The notes under the pieces: generated by a model
Database searches by the model: none
Seen by the model: only the letters and a program-made list of their open reading frames with translations
What the model was told of the DNA's origin: nothing
Translations under genes and position numbers: made by a program
Assembly (NCBI RefSeq): GCF_001420605.1
Contig: NZ_LJIZ01000003.1
Location: forward strand, 310,001-374,000
Origin: Bacillus sp. FJAT-25509
Lineage (GTDB): Bacteria; Bacillota; Bacilli; Bacillales; Bacillaceae_G
DNA length: 64,000 bases
Direction: 5' to 3'
Shown here: positions 52,891-61,227 of the stretch, one piece after another
Numbering within the stretch: position 1 is the first letter of the stretch
Layout: the number at the start of each line of letters is the position of its first letter

Positions 52891-52983
52891 GCATTTTTCA
52901 CTAAAAATGTTTTCGTTCCAGAAAAATCACCAGACATTTTTAACGATTATGATAAGTAGAATTCCCTAACGATAAACATAAAA

Positions 52984-53012
52984 AAAAGAGAAGTGGCTCA
53001 GTCTTCTCTTTT
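52984..53012. terminator. Orphan bidirectional terminator
   Basis: AAAAGAGAAG pairs with CTTCTCTTTT and is flanked by long A and T runs. No gene ends here: the chimera gene starts at 52791 on the minus strand and the next gene starts at 53165 on the plus strand. It may end a short transcript that begins in 52864-52980. Confidence 0.7.
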
Positions 53013-53164
53013 TTTTTATGTTCATACTCAAAACCTACATAATAATAATCTTATTTCCATACTGCAAACACCCCTAGTCTGTATGGATATTTAACTAACA
53101 GCCCAAACAAAAAACATACATTTTCATACTTTAATAAGGATTAAACTAAAAAGGAGTTGATAAA

Positions 53165-53545
53165 ATGAACTTTTTCCCTCAATATCGGACATTTCCAGGA
53201 TTTCCAGGACAACCAGGCGGATTCCCAGGGCAACCAGGTGGATTTCCAGGATTTCCGGGACAACCGGGTGGCGGAGGTCAAGGTCAATCTCAAGGTCAAC
53301 CGACTGCACCACCACCTTCATTCACACCACAAATGTCGCAAGCTACTGCATTTGCAGTAGATCCAGGTGCAATCGCTGGTTGTCGATTTAGAAATACTTA
53401 TGTATGGTTGAATAATGGCGAACAATTTTGGTACTTTCCTACCTTCGTCGGCAGAACCTCAGTTGCAGGTTGGAGATGGATTGGCTGGAGATGGATATTT
53501 TTTGGAATCGATACCCATCGAATTAGATCGTTTACGTGCTTCTAA
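53165..53545 (+). CDS. Collagen-like FPGQPGG-repeat protein with Trp-rich C-terminal domain
   Basis: This 126-aa protein has residues 9-38 made of FPGFPGQPGG-type repeats, then a Gln/Pro linker. A conserved C-terminal domain follows with GCRFRNTYVWLNNGEQFWYF, PTFVGRTSVAGWRWIGWRW, FFGIDTHRIRSFTC. No signal peptide. Proteins of this plan are common in Bacillus and probably reach the spore surface. AAAGGAG lies before the ATG. The proline-rich repeat is a conceivable target of the prolyl hydroxylase at 41306. Confidence 0.7.
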   Translation: MNFFPQYRTFPGFPGQPGGFPGQPGGFPGFPGQPGGGGQGQSQGQPTAPPPSFTPQMSQATAFAVDPGAIAGCRFRNTYVWLNNGEQFWYFPTFVGRTSVAGWRWIGWRWIFFGIDTHRIRSFTCF

Positions 53546-53555
53546 AAACTATAGT

Positions 53556-53592
53556 AAAAAAGCCTTGTGATTAGATATCACAAGGCTTTTTT
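53556..53592 (+). terminator. Terminator of the collagen-like protein gene
   Basis: AAAAAGCCTTGTGAT pairs with ATCACAAGGCTTTTTT. Confidence 0.9.
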
Positions 53593-53744
53593 AACGTAAG
53601 ACATTTCCAAATTACTAGAATATACGTTTACTTGATTTCTACCATTCATTTTAGCCAAGTACAGAGCTTTGTCTGCAAAATTTAAGCCATCTACTAGGTT
53701 AGATGATTCAATTGGCACGAAATTTAAACTTGTTATTTTCAGTT
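53578..53744 (-). pseudogene. C-terminal remnant of a GGDEF diguanylate cyclase
   Basis: The minus strand reads ITSLNFVPIESSNLVDGLNF then ADKALYLAKMNGRNQVNVYS ending at TGA (53578-53580). ADKALYxAKxxGRN is the conserved end of GGDEF domains. The rest of the gene, including the GGDEF loop, is missing and the fragment abuts the GNAT gene. No start codon with a ribosome site remains. Confidence 0.8.
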
Positions 53745-54281
53745 CTATTTAATAAATAAGCCCATCATTAAAGTATTACAGTATTTTCCATCTATATAAG
53801 TATCTTCTTTCATTACCCCTTCAATTTCAAATCCTAAATTTTTATACAATTGAATGGCTTTAAGATTATCTCCATTCGTAACTAATTGAATTTTTCTAGT
53901 TAGATCATTTTGTTTAACCCAATCAATTAATGATTGCATCAATAACTTTCCTAAACTTAATCCCCAATATTCTTTTTTAATTACAATGCCAAGCGTACCA
54001 ACATGCTTTGTACGTTCCTTTTGACTGGAATTGATCGAACCGATACTTATTATTTGATCATTAATCATACCTAATAATATAACTGAATTTTTTTCATTGA
54101 AGGTATCTTCTAAAAAAGTCTGGTATTCTGCTTCATTTCTTTTGAACTCGTTTCCTCCAAATGATAAAAAGTTCGTTTCTCCACCTACGATGTTATAAAA
54201 ATCTATAATTGATTTAGCATCAGTTCCTATTGCTTGACGAACTTTTACTATTTCTCCATTTTTTAATTTTAATTCAAACAT
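53745..54281 (-). CDS. GNAT N-acetyltransferase
   Basis: This 178-aa protein has an N-terminal VRQAIGTDAKSIIDFYN, a beta-hairpin SVILLGMINDQIISIGSI, the acetyl-CoA loop EYWGLSLGKLLMQSLIDW and the C-terminal LVTNGDNLKAIQLYKNLGFE. It is of the RimI/RimJ-like group (Acetyltransf_1) with unknown acceptor. The next upstream gene is separated by the repeat region at 54305-54513. Confidence 0.88.
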   Translation of the reverse strand: MFELKLKNGEIVKVRQAIGTDAKSIIDFYNIVGGETNFLSFGGNEFKRNEAEYQTFLEDTFNEKNSVILLGMINDQIISIGSINSSQKERTKHVGTLGIVIKKEYWGLSLGKLLMQSLIDWVKQNDLTRKIQLVTNGDNLKAIQLYKNLGFEIEGVMKEDTYIDGKYCNTLMMGLFIK

Positions 54282-54304
54282 TCTATTACTCCTTTACAAA
54301 TTAA

Positions 54305-54513
54305 AAATAGCTGCATAAGCAGCCATTTCAGACTGTTGCCAAACGCTCGCTTTCTTCGTTGCTTCGCCTGTCTGCGGTGCTCATTACCGTCTAAGGTAAC
54401 TCCGCTCCTCACCAGACTTCGCGCCTCGAAAGACAAGCGCTTGCAATCAGTCTGAAACCCAAGTTTTTTGTACTTTGTCTACACACTGAAATAGCTGCAT
54501 AAGCAGCTATTTT
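54305..54513. repeat. Hairpin-bounded dispersed repeat, copy 2, between two near-identical terminator hairpins
   Basis: The element at 54326-54457 is bounded by TTTCAGACTG and CAGTCTGAAA (perfect 10-bp inverted repeat). It contains GCCAAACGCTCG, CGTTGCTTCGCCTG, GGTGCTCATTACCG and ACTTCGCGCCTCG, as in copy 1 at 5718-5839. The hairpin AAATAGCTGC-ATAA-GCAGC(C/T)ATTT occurs on both sides, at 54305-54328 and 54489-54512, so the element sits between direct copies of a terminator. The second hairpin probably ends the EamA transporter gene. Confidence 0.65.
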
Positions 54514-54566
54514 TACATTTAAATATTATTAAACTAATATGCTAGATACATTTTATCATATAACAT

Positions 54567-55457
54567 TTAAAAATCCATTTTATTCTCAACAATCTTTCTT
54601 TTCACACTAGTAAGAACAACTAAAAGCGCTCCACCTAGAACAATAGTCCCACCTACCACTTGAAGTAAGCTCATATTTTCATGAAATAGAATGGTTGAAA
54701 ATGTGATTGTCACTACTGGCTCAACCATACTTAATACTGCCCCTTTTGTCGGTCCTATTCGTTTTACGCCAGCAAAAAATGCACCCATTGATATAACACT
54801 TGATATAATTGAAATACCTAAAATTGAAATCCAACCAATCAATTTAAAATGAATGTGAATCGTGCTTGTCGATACGCCAACTAGTAAAAATGAAATGCTT
54901 GCAAATAAAGAAATATATGCACTTGTTACTAATGGAGGTACATGCATCGAAACTCTCCCACCAACAATTATGTATATTGAGTAAACGATTGCTGCTGCTA
55001 AAGCTAATATGATTCCGAATGGATTTATATTTGCTGCAGGAGCCCCCAACACGAGTACTATTCCGATCAACGATAATAATATTGATATCGTTATATTTTT
55101 TGTTAATTGCTCTTTGTTTACTAAAAATGATAGAATTGCTACAAAAATGGGATATAAATATAGAATTAATGCTGCTAATGAAGCAGGAATGTATTTTACT
55201 GAGCTGAAATAAAAACTTGATTGAAGCATATACAATACTCCACCTAGTAAAACAAACAATACTAATTGTTTTTTCGTAATTTTAACTAATTTTTTACTAA
55301 CCACTAAGTAACTAAAAAACATAATTGTCGCAAATGTAAACCTTAAAAATAATAATGTATTAACACTTACATTTTGATCATAAGCATAAAGCGCAAAAAT
55401 AGGCATTAATCCAAAGGCCATTGCAGATATTAAAATTAATATGTAACCGAAATACAA
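54567..55457 (-). CDS. EamA/DMT family transporter
   Basis: This 296-aa protein has ten membrane helices arranged as two EamA repeats (residues about 5-140 and 150-285). Typical segments are AMAFGLMPIFALYAYDQ, YIPASLAALILYLYPIFVA and the repeat-2 equivalent VLSMVEPVVTITFSTILFHE. It probably exports a metabolite such as an amino acid. Substrate not predictable. Monocistronic. Confidence 0.9.
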   Translation of the reverse strand: MYFGYILILISAMAFGLMPIFALYAYDQNVSVNTLLFLRFTFATIMFFSYLVVSKKLVKITKKQLVLFVLLGGVLYMLQSSFYFSSVKYIPASLAALILYLYPIFVAILSFLVNKEQLTKNITISILLSLIGIVLVLGAPAANINPFGIILALAAAIVYSIYIIVGGRVSMHVPPLVTSAYISLFASISFLLVGVSTSTIHIHFKLIGWISILGISIISSVISMGAFFAGVKRIGPTKGAVLSMVEPVVTITFSTILFHENMSLLQVVGGTIVLGGALLVVLTSVKRKIVENKMDF

Positions 55458-55618
55458 ACTATTTTCCCCCTTTCTATTTTACTTGTCAGAATATTATAAT
55501 TTATTATTAGATAACAGTTTAACATAAAACTCTACCTCAATCTCTAACCATTTTCAATGTGTACATATTAATTATGAAGTTTAATTGCTTCATTAATAAT
55601 TTTAAAGGAGTGATGAAA

Positions 55619-56593
55619 GTGGAATTATTGGGAATTCATCATGTTTCACTACTAACTACAAAAGCTGAAAAAAATTACGAGTTTTACACGAAGGTTTTAG
55701 GAATGAGACTTGTTAAGAAAACTGTTAATCAAGATAACACTTCCAGTTATCACTTATTTTATGGTGATGCAAAAGCAAATCCTGGTACAGAAATTACATT
55801 TTTCGATATCCCTAATCTTGGAAATACATACCCGGGTCACTCGATCATATCTTCGACTTCCTTAAGAGTGGCCTCAACTGAGTCACTACATTATTGGAAG
55901 AATCGCTTTAAAGAACTTAATATTTCACATGATGACATACTTAAAAGAGCAAATCGAGATACTCTCGCTTTTCAAGATTATGAAGGTACAAGATTAATTT
56001 TAGTAGCTGATAATGGAGAAATAGGTGTTTCACCGGGTACGCCTTGGAATAAATCAGATATCCCAACCGAACATGGAATTCTTGGCTTAGGTCCAGTGAC
56101 TCTAACTGTAAAAGATTCGATTCCTACTAGTAAAACTTTAACGGATGTTTTAGGTTTTAGACTTGTTGGCACTTACCCTTCTACAGCAGGAGATTTTGCA
56201 AGTATAGAAGTTTATGAAACCGGATTAGGTGGTGCTGGAGCAGAAGTTCACTTAGAAGTAAGACCAGACTTACCGAGAGCTAGACCTGGACGAGGAAGTG
56301 TACACCATGTTGCTTTTAGAGTACCAAACGAAGAAGAATATAATAAATGGGCCGACAAAATAAATTCACTTGGGATTACGAATTCAGGAAAAGTAGAACG
56401 GTACTATTTTAAAGCGCTCTATTTTAGAGAACCAAATCATATTTTATTCGAATTATCAACTGATACCCCTGGATTTGATGTTGATGAAAATATTGATAAA
56501 CTAGGTGAACGTTTAGCACTACCTCCATTTTTAGAGCCTAAACGTGCTGAAATCGAAGCAAGTTTACGTCCATTAGACTTTAATGAAAATTAA
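55619..56593 (+). CDS. Ring-cleaving dioxygenase of the glyoxalase superfamily (MhqO-like)
   Basis: AAAGGAG fits the GTG at 55619 (MELLGIHHVSLLT), 324 aa; the ATG at 55613 is an alternative. Two vicinal-oxygen-chelate modules carry metal ligands: His in LGIHHVSLLT, His in GRGSVHHVAFRV and Glu in HILFELSTDTPG. The type is that of MhqO/MhqE hydroquinone-cleaving enzymes, usually induced by quinones. No MhqR-like regulator lies beside it. Confidence 0.88.
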   Translation: MELLGIHHVSLLTTKAEKNYEFYTKVLGMRLVKKTVNQDNTSSYHLFYGDAKANPGTEITFFDIPNLGNTYPGHSIISSTSLRVASTESLHYWKNRFKELNISHDDILKRANRDTLAFQDYEGTRLILVADNGEIGVSPGTPWNKSDIPTEHGILGLGPVTLTVKDSIPTSKTLTDVLGFRLVGTYPSTAGDFASIEVYETGLGGAGAEVHLEVRPDLPRARPGRGSVHHVAFRVPNEEEYNKWADKINSLGITNSGKVERYYFKALYFREPNHILFELSTDTPGFDVDENIDKLGERLALPPFLEPKRAEIEASLRPLDFNEN

Positions 56594-56662
56594 TTTGATA
56601 CATTGGCTTAATTATTTTATATAAGTACTTAAATTAGGTGGGTTTCCCCGCAATGATATTAT

Positions 56663-56972
56663 CCCCTTATAGTAGACAGTTAAAAGAAAGGTGTTTGTAC
56701 TGTCTACTATAGGGGGAATTTTTTATGGGGAAAATTAGAAAGACATATGATAATCTGGATAATGCATGCATTGTAAGCTTCTTCAGTCATTTTTAAACCG
56801 AGTGTTTTTACCGCTATCAGTTTAATGATCAGAACCAAGTTGAACATGCGGTAAAGCGATATATATATGGTATTACAAAAATAAAAGATTTCAAGAGAAA
56901 TTAAAAACCTTACCCCTATTGAATACAGGGCTAGGGCTGCTTAAAATACCTTTTTTTTAGTGTCTACTTGAC
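56663..56972 (+). mobile_element. Internally deleted remnant of an IS3-family (IS150-type) insertion sequence
   Basis: The left end AGTAGACAGTTAAAAGAAAG matches the reverse complement of the right end (AGTGTCTACTTGACA with an A/T-rich flank, 56958-56972). ATG at 56725 opens MGKIRKTYDN, the start of IS3 OrfA. The sequence then jumps to the OrfB end: FSHF-stop-TECFYRYQFNDQNQVEHAVK, then after a frame change YKNKRFQEKL and LTPIEYRARAA. The left side also holds a 17-bp inverted repeat (56663-56680 with 56699-56716). Confidence 0.8.
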
Positions 56973-57085
56973 AAGGATAAGTCTATTACTGGAAAGGTCC
57001 TTTTTACTTGGAGTTTTCATGAATCATATTCAAAAAGCACTGCAACAACACTTAATTCTATCATGTATTAAACAAAAAAGACTTT

Positions 57086-57116
57086 CCTTATTTGAAATAT
57101 CGTATTTCAAATAAGG
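57086..57116. repeat. Perfect 14-bp inverted repeat
   Basis: CCTTATTTGAAATA (57086-57099) and TATTTCAAATAAGG (57103-57116) around TCG. No T-run follows on either strand, so it is not a clear terminator. It lies ahead of the fibronectin-like gene and may be an operator. Confidence 0.5.
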
Positions 57117-57152
57117 ACTAACACTTAACTCTACTAATATAGTAAAATTTCA

Positions 57153-58175
57153 TTGGATTATATATCCAATAAATATTACAAGGCGGAGGTATTACATGAA
57201 AAATTATTTAAACAAACTACTGTTACTGCAAAAGTAAACACTCAATCTAGTTTCCCTGCACCTCCCATTATTCAAGGTAGAGCAGTAAATGATAAGTATC
57301 CCCAAATGCCAGCACCAACAGTTGAGGCATTTTCTAATGATGATGGCACTGATACAGGTTACATAGACGTTTCTTGGGAGCCGGTTGAGGATGTAATTAA
57401 ATATCAAGTAATTTTATTTAACGGTTCTATCCATAGCTACTGGGATTTCCCAGCAGAAGAAACCTCTTGGACAACTAAAGACAAGGGTATGTTCCCTACA
57501 ATTGAACAAATAGAAAATGGTCAAGTTAATTTTAGAAGAGATGGGAAAGCAACTGATTTTTCCATTGATCCAACAACACTTTATAAAAAAGCAAATGAGG
57601 TTAATAGTAGTAGTCTAAATTATTCTGAGAGTCTTGATTATTATGTTCGTGTAACAGCTGTTTTTGATGATGGTTCCAGTCCGATTTCATATTCAGCTAT
57701 TACCCAGATTCCATTAGAGTCATTACCGCAGTTTTCAAAAGATGAGATAGAGCTTATTGAATCAGAGTTAATAGAAAGCAATATCTCTGAAGATATTATT
57801 TTTAATAATATTTATCAAGAATTGTTAACTTTACCTGAATTTCAAAATTACTTAAATGCCCCTTCAACAGACGGGGCAAAGTCAAAAGCTGCAAAAATAG
57901 CAGCACAACAAATGTTAAAGACTTTAAAAAGAATAGGGCAAGTTTCTTGGGATAGGAGTATCTCTACTGCTATCAACAAACTACCTATTACATCAAACGC
58001 AAAAACTTTAATTAAGAAATATTTAAAATATCAAGCAGTAATGTCAACATTGAATATAGTAATAGATTTTAGTGGTACAATCGAAGATGGATTAACTTCT
58101 GCGTTCAAGAAGATGGGTTTATCAGCAGCATTAAGTGGAATAGCTGCTAGAGCTGTTATATTTGTTCTTATATAA
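57153..58175 (+). CDS. Putative secreted toxin/bacteriocin-like protein with a fibronectin III-like domain, 5' end probably damaged
   Basis: The open frame from a TTG gives 340 aa. Residues about 50-195 look like a fibronectin III-type domain (TGYIDVSWEPVEDVIKYQVI ... SLDYYVRVTAVFDDGSSPIS). A charged helical part (SKDEIELIESELIESNISED) and a C-terminal block ending GLSAALSGIAARAVIFVLI follow. The only good ribosome site (GGCGGAGGT) leads to the ATG at 57196, which reads MKNYLNKLLLLQK and stops, out of frame. Either the 5' end is frameshifted or a weak start is used. The small membrane protein gene 20 bp downstream suggests toxin and immunity. Confidence 0.5.
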   Translation: MDYISNKYYKAEVLHEKLFKQTTVTAKVNTQSSFPAPPIIQGRAVNDKYPQMPAPTVEAFSNDDGTDTGYIDVSWEPVEDVIKYQVILFNGSIHSYWDFPAEETSWTTKDKGMFPTIEQIENGQVNFRRDGKATDFSIDPTTLYKKANEVNSSSLNYSESLDYYVRVTAVFDDGSSPISYSAITQIPLESLPQFSKDEIELIESELIESNISEDIIFNNIYQELLTLPEFQNYLNAPSTDGAKSKAAKIAAQQMLKTLKRIGQVSWDRSISTAINKLPITSNAKTLIKKYLKYQAVMSTLNIVIDFSGTIEDGLTSAFKKMGLSAALSGIAARAVIFVLI

Positions 58176-58195
58176 ATTTTAAGGTTGGATGTATA

Positions 58196-58450
58196 ATGAG
58201 TACTTTAATTCCTTGGTATCTTCGTGATAAATTTATATGGGCTGTTTGTATAATATTACCGCCCCTTGCTTATATAATTTTACTACTTAATAAAAAAAAG
58301 TTAAATCATAAAAAGTATGTAGAAAACTTAACAATAGCGACAATAATTGTTGGTATTTGGGTTTTAAAATTTTTACCTGGTAAACTTTATCCATCGTTTA
58401 TCTTTACAGTATTAATCGGATATTATTTACGAAAATATTTTTATAAGTAA
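58196..58450 (+). CDS. Small membrane protein, candidate immunity protein
   Basis: This 84-aa protein has three hydrophobic segments (FIWAVCIILPPLAYIILLL, LTIATIIVGIWVLKFL, YPSFIFTVLIGYYL) and a basic C terminus. It starts 20 bp after the preceding gene with AAGGTTGGA upstream and is followed by a terminator. Small basic membrane proteins next to secreted bacteriocins often give self-protection; that role is inferred from position only. Confidence 0.5.
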   Translation: MSTLIPWYLRDKFIWAVCIILPPLAYIILLLNKKKLNHKKYVENLTIATIIVGIWVLKFLPGKLYPSFIFTVLIGYYLRKYFYK

Positions 58451-58479
58451 AAGAAATAGAGAATCTATGTACGTAAATA

Positions 58480-58516
58480 AATAATAAGCTACTAGTTTAG
58501 TAGCTTATTATTTTTA
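58480..58516 (+). terminator. Terminator of the putative toxin/immunity operon
   Basis: AATAATAAGCTACTA pairs with TAGTAGCTTATTATT, followed by TTTAAC. Confidence 0.88.
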
Positions 58517-58528
58517 ACTTAATACATC

Positions 58529-58666
58529 TTACTCCAATTCTTCTCTTCGACCACCTTTTTTATTTTCTACATCTCTATAAATACTCTCACCAATTCCTGT
58601 GATTTTAAAATTCTTAGGATTTCGAATACTATGTGTACCATCTTTTCTCCACAATAAGTGATCCTC
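58529..58666 (-). pseudogene. Orphan C-terminal fragment of an unknown protein
   Basis: The minus strand reads EDHLLWRKDGTHSIRNPKNF then KITGIGESIYRDVENKKGG and RREELE to a TAA at 58529-58531. It has a coding look but is preceded by an in-frame TAA and has no start codon. Probably the tail of a lost gene. Family unknown. Confidence 0.4.
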
Positions 58667-58722
58667 TTTTTATAACGGTAAATAAGAGTGGAAGGTGAAA
58701 TACTGGAAAAGAAGAGTGGACT

Positions 58723-58825
58723 GCAAATAAAATTAGCAAATCTGCATTTAAATATCGAGAATCGCAAATAAAACTTCCAAAACTGCAATTAAATTCAAGT
58801 GTATCGTAAATAAAATTGATAATTA
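58723..58825. repeat. Array of degenerate 20-21-bp repeats, copy 2
   Basis: Units start at 58723 (GCAAATAAAATTAGCAAATCT), 58744, 58764, 58785 and 58806. They share the GCAAATAAAA...(A)ATC pattern with the array at 19632. No gene lies between here and the GntP terminator at 59053. Confidence 0.62.
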
Positions 58826-59052
58826 CCTATACCAGTAAGGGTATTTAAAGCTAAAAATTGTACAATTGTAGAAAATGAAATTGAAAATATACATACAAAA
58901 TCGTATAAAAATATTCTAATAATCATAAATAAAGACCAATTATATTAACTACAGATGAAGATACTATTGAGATACCTCCACTATTTAGATCAAAATAGCC
59001 CCTCAGGTATAAATCTTTGATGTTCCCTAATCGGTCGTATAACAAATAAAAA

Positions 59053-59099
59053 AAGAGGCGCCTTTCATGTCAGTTGCCTGAGTTTTGAAACAGCCTCTT
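59053..59099 (-). terminator. Terminator of the gntP operon
   Basis: AAGAGGC (59053-59059) pairs with GCCTCTT (59093-59099); T's follow on the minus strand. Confidence 0.7.
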
Positions 59100-59108
59100 C
59101 CTTTATTC

Positions 59109-60434
59109 TTAAATAAAAATATCTAATACTAATGTAAGTCCAAACGCTACAAACGACAGAAGCGTTTCCATTACTGTCCATGTTTTGAATGTTTCCTTAA
59201 CTGTTAATCCTAGGTATTCTTTTACTAACCAGAAACCTGCATCATTTACATGTGAAAACATTAGTGAACCTGCGCCAGTCGCAATAACAAGTAATTCTAG
59301 GTTTACACCTGTCATATGTGCCACTACTGGAGAAACAATTCCAGCTGCTGTTGTTAAAGCAACTGTAGCTGAACCAGTAGCTATTCTTATTAAACCTGCT
59401 ACTAAGAATGCAAGCACAATCGGTGATAGTGACATTTGCTCAGCCATTGTTGCAATGGCAGTACCTACACCGCTTTCAATTAGGATTTGCTTAAATGCTC
59501 CACCTGCACCAATGATTAATATAATTGAAGCTAAAGGTGTTAAACATTCATCAGTTAATTTTTTAATTAAAGTTTTGTCCATTCCTTGGCGATACCCTAA
59601 TAAATAATAAGCTGCAAAACAAGAGATTAATAGAGCAATTACAGGGCTACCGATTAAAATTAAGAATTTAGCAATTGCACTTGGTAGAGATAAGTATGGT
59701 GTAATTACCGTTAACACCATTAGTAAAACTGGAAGTAAAATGATGAAAAATGATACACCCGTACTTGGTAAAGCATTTGACTTCGTTTCAACTCGAATTA
59801 ACTCTGGTTCACCAATTGGTGTTACACGTTTGTGAATCCATTTTGAAAAGATCGGACCTGCAATGATTGCAGTTGGAAAAGCAATGATTAATGAATAAAG
59901 TAGGACTCGTCCTAAGTTTGCATTATAAATACCAATCGCTGTCATTGCCCCAGGATGTGGTGGCACTAAACCATGTACAATCGATAAACCGGCAAGTACT
60001 GGGATACCAATTAATAGAATATTTGAATTGGTAGATTTACGAATTGATATAACAAGAGGTAACAAGATTACTAGACCGACCTCGAAAAAAACTGGAATTC
60101 CAATAATAAAACCTGAAAGCAACATTGCCCATGGTAGGTTTTTTACGCCGAATTTTTTAATAAAGAAATCGGCTACTTGCATCCCTGCACCAGAATCTGT
60201 CATCATTTTTCCTAAAATCGTACCTAAAGCTAAAATCCCAACAAGATGACCGAGAACGGCGCCGACTCCTGTTTCATAAGCAGTTACAATTTTATCCATT
60301 GATACGCCAGAAAAAACGGCTAGGAAAAGGCCAGCTACAGATAAACTGATAAATGCATGCCATTTCCACCACGATACTCCTAAAATAACGATAACGATTG
60401 CTACTAATGTAATTCCTATCAAATATAAATCCAT
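59109..60434 (-). CDS. gntP: GntP family gluconate:H+ symporter
   Basis: This 441-aa permease has about twelve membrane helices. Family blocks: the GNTP N terminus (SVAGLFLAVFSG), GIPVFFEVGLVILLPL, HGLVPPHPGAM, IATGSATVALTTAAGI and MFSHVNDAGFWLVKEYLGL. It imports gluconate or a similar aldonate without phosphorylating it. Last gene of the operon, under a cre-like site. Confidence 0.93.
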   Translation of the reverse strand: MDLYLIGITLVAIVIVILGVSWWKWHAFISLSVAGLFLAVFSGVSMDKIVTAYETGVGAVLGHLVGILALGTILGKMMTDSGAGMQVADFFIKKFGVKNLPWAMLLSGFIIGIPVFFEVGLVILLPLVISIRKSTNSNILLIGIPVLAGLSIVHGLVPPHPGAMTAIGIYNANLGRVLLYSLIIAFPTAIIAGPIFSKWIHKRVTPIGEPELIRVETKSNALPSTGVSFFIILLPVLLMVLTVITPYLSLPSAIAKFLILIGSPVIALLISCFAAYYLLGYRQGMDKTLIKKLTDECLTPLASIILIIGAGGAFKQILIESGVGTAIATMAEQMSLSPIVLAFLVAGLIRIATGSATVALTTAAGIVSPVVAHMTGVNLELLVIATGAGSLMFSHVNDAGFWLVKEYLGLTVKETFKTWTVMETLLSFVAFGLTLVLDIFI

Positions 60435-60452
60435 TATTGCACACTCTCCCTT

Positions 60453-60466
60453 AGTAATCGCTTACA
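60453..60466 (-). promoter_or_regulatory. cre-like site (CcpA operator) upstream of gntP
   Basis: On the minus strand TGTAAGCGATTACT matches the cre consensus TGWAANCGNTNWCA at all but the last position. It lies between gntR and gntP, 19 bp before the gntP start, suggesting carbon catabolite repression of the transporter. Confidence 0.5.
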
Positions 60467-60486
60467 TTTTATACAATGAAGATACA

Positions 60487-61209
60487 TTACTGCGTTGAAT
60501 CATTGTAGGTTACAACGTAATTTTGTTTGGCCGTATTATAGTAACCTTCACTGATTTCTAGAATATTTCCATCTTCATCACTAGAACGACGTATTCTTTT
60601 TAATGTGGTTGTGCCTTTTTCTAAATTTAAAATCTCACAAACATGATCCGGAGCAACAGCTACTGCAAATTCATCTCGGAAAGATTCTAATCGAATATTA
60701 TTTTCTTCTAAGAAACGATATAGGGAACTGATCTGTATGTCTTCTATCTCTTCTTCTGTTACTTCAATTGAAATATAGTGTGTAAAGTGAATATACGGTT
60801 CATTTTCCAGTAAATAAATTCGCTCAATTTGGACATATTTATCACCAAATACAGAATAAGGGATAGAATCCGCTGTTACTTCTGGCTTTTTTATGCTCAG
60901 CACTTTTTTAGTAATATGACGTCCTTCTTCAACTAATATTTCTGTAAAACGCTTCCCTTTTGAAAGTTTTGCGCTCGTAACATTCGCAATAACCTTTGTT
61001 CCTTTACCACTTTTCTTTTCTAAGTATCCTTCTTGAACAAGTTCTTTTATGGCATTTCTAATCGTAATTTTACTCACACTAAACTCTTCTTCTAATTGAG
61101 GTTCGGAGGGAATATTTGTGTGAATTGGATAAACTCCATGTAAAATTCGATCCTTTATCATCTCTTTAATTTGTAAATACAACGGTCCTTTTTTACGATT
61201 CACACTCAT
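60487..61209 (-). CDS. GntR family regulator with UTRA domain
   Basis: This 240-aa protein has an N-terminal winged helix (YLQIKEMIKDRILHGVYP, IPSEPQLEEEFSVSKITIRN) and a C-terminal UTRA ligand-binding domain (YVQIERIYLLENEPYIHFTHYI). It belongs to the HutC subfamily and likely senses an aldonate or its phosphate intermediate. It lies 18 bp after the kinase gene. Confidence 0.93.
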   Translation of the reverse strand: MSVNRKKGPLYLQIKEMIKDRILHGVYPIHTNIPSEPQLEEEFSVSKITIRNAIKELVQEGYLEKKSGKGTKVIANVTSAKLSKGKRFTEILVEEGRHITKKVLSIKKPEVTADSIPYSVFGDKYVQIERIYLLENEPYIHFTHYISIEVTEEEIEDIQISSLYRFLEENNIRLESFRDEFAVAVAPDHVCEILNLEKGTTTLKRIRRSSDEDGNILEISEGYYNTAKQNYVVTYNDSTQ

Positions 61210-61227
61210 TCCCTTACCTCTCCTTTT

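Noticed and set aside
57086-57116. Terminator at the 14-bp inverted repeat
   Set aside because: No T-run on either side and no gene ending there except the dead IS fragment; kept only as a palindrome.
59185-59607. 140-aa open frame opposite gntP
   Set aside because: Antisense shadow of a well-supported permease gene.
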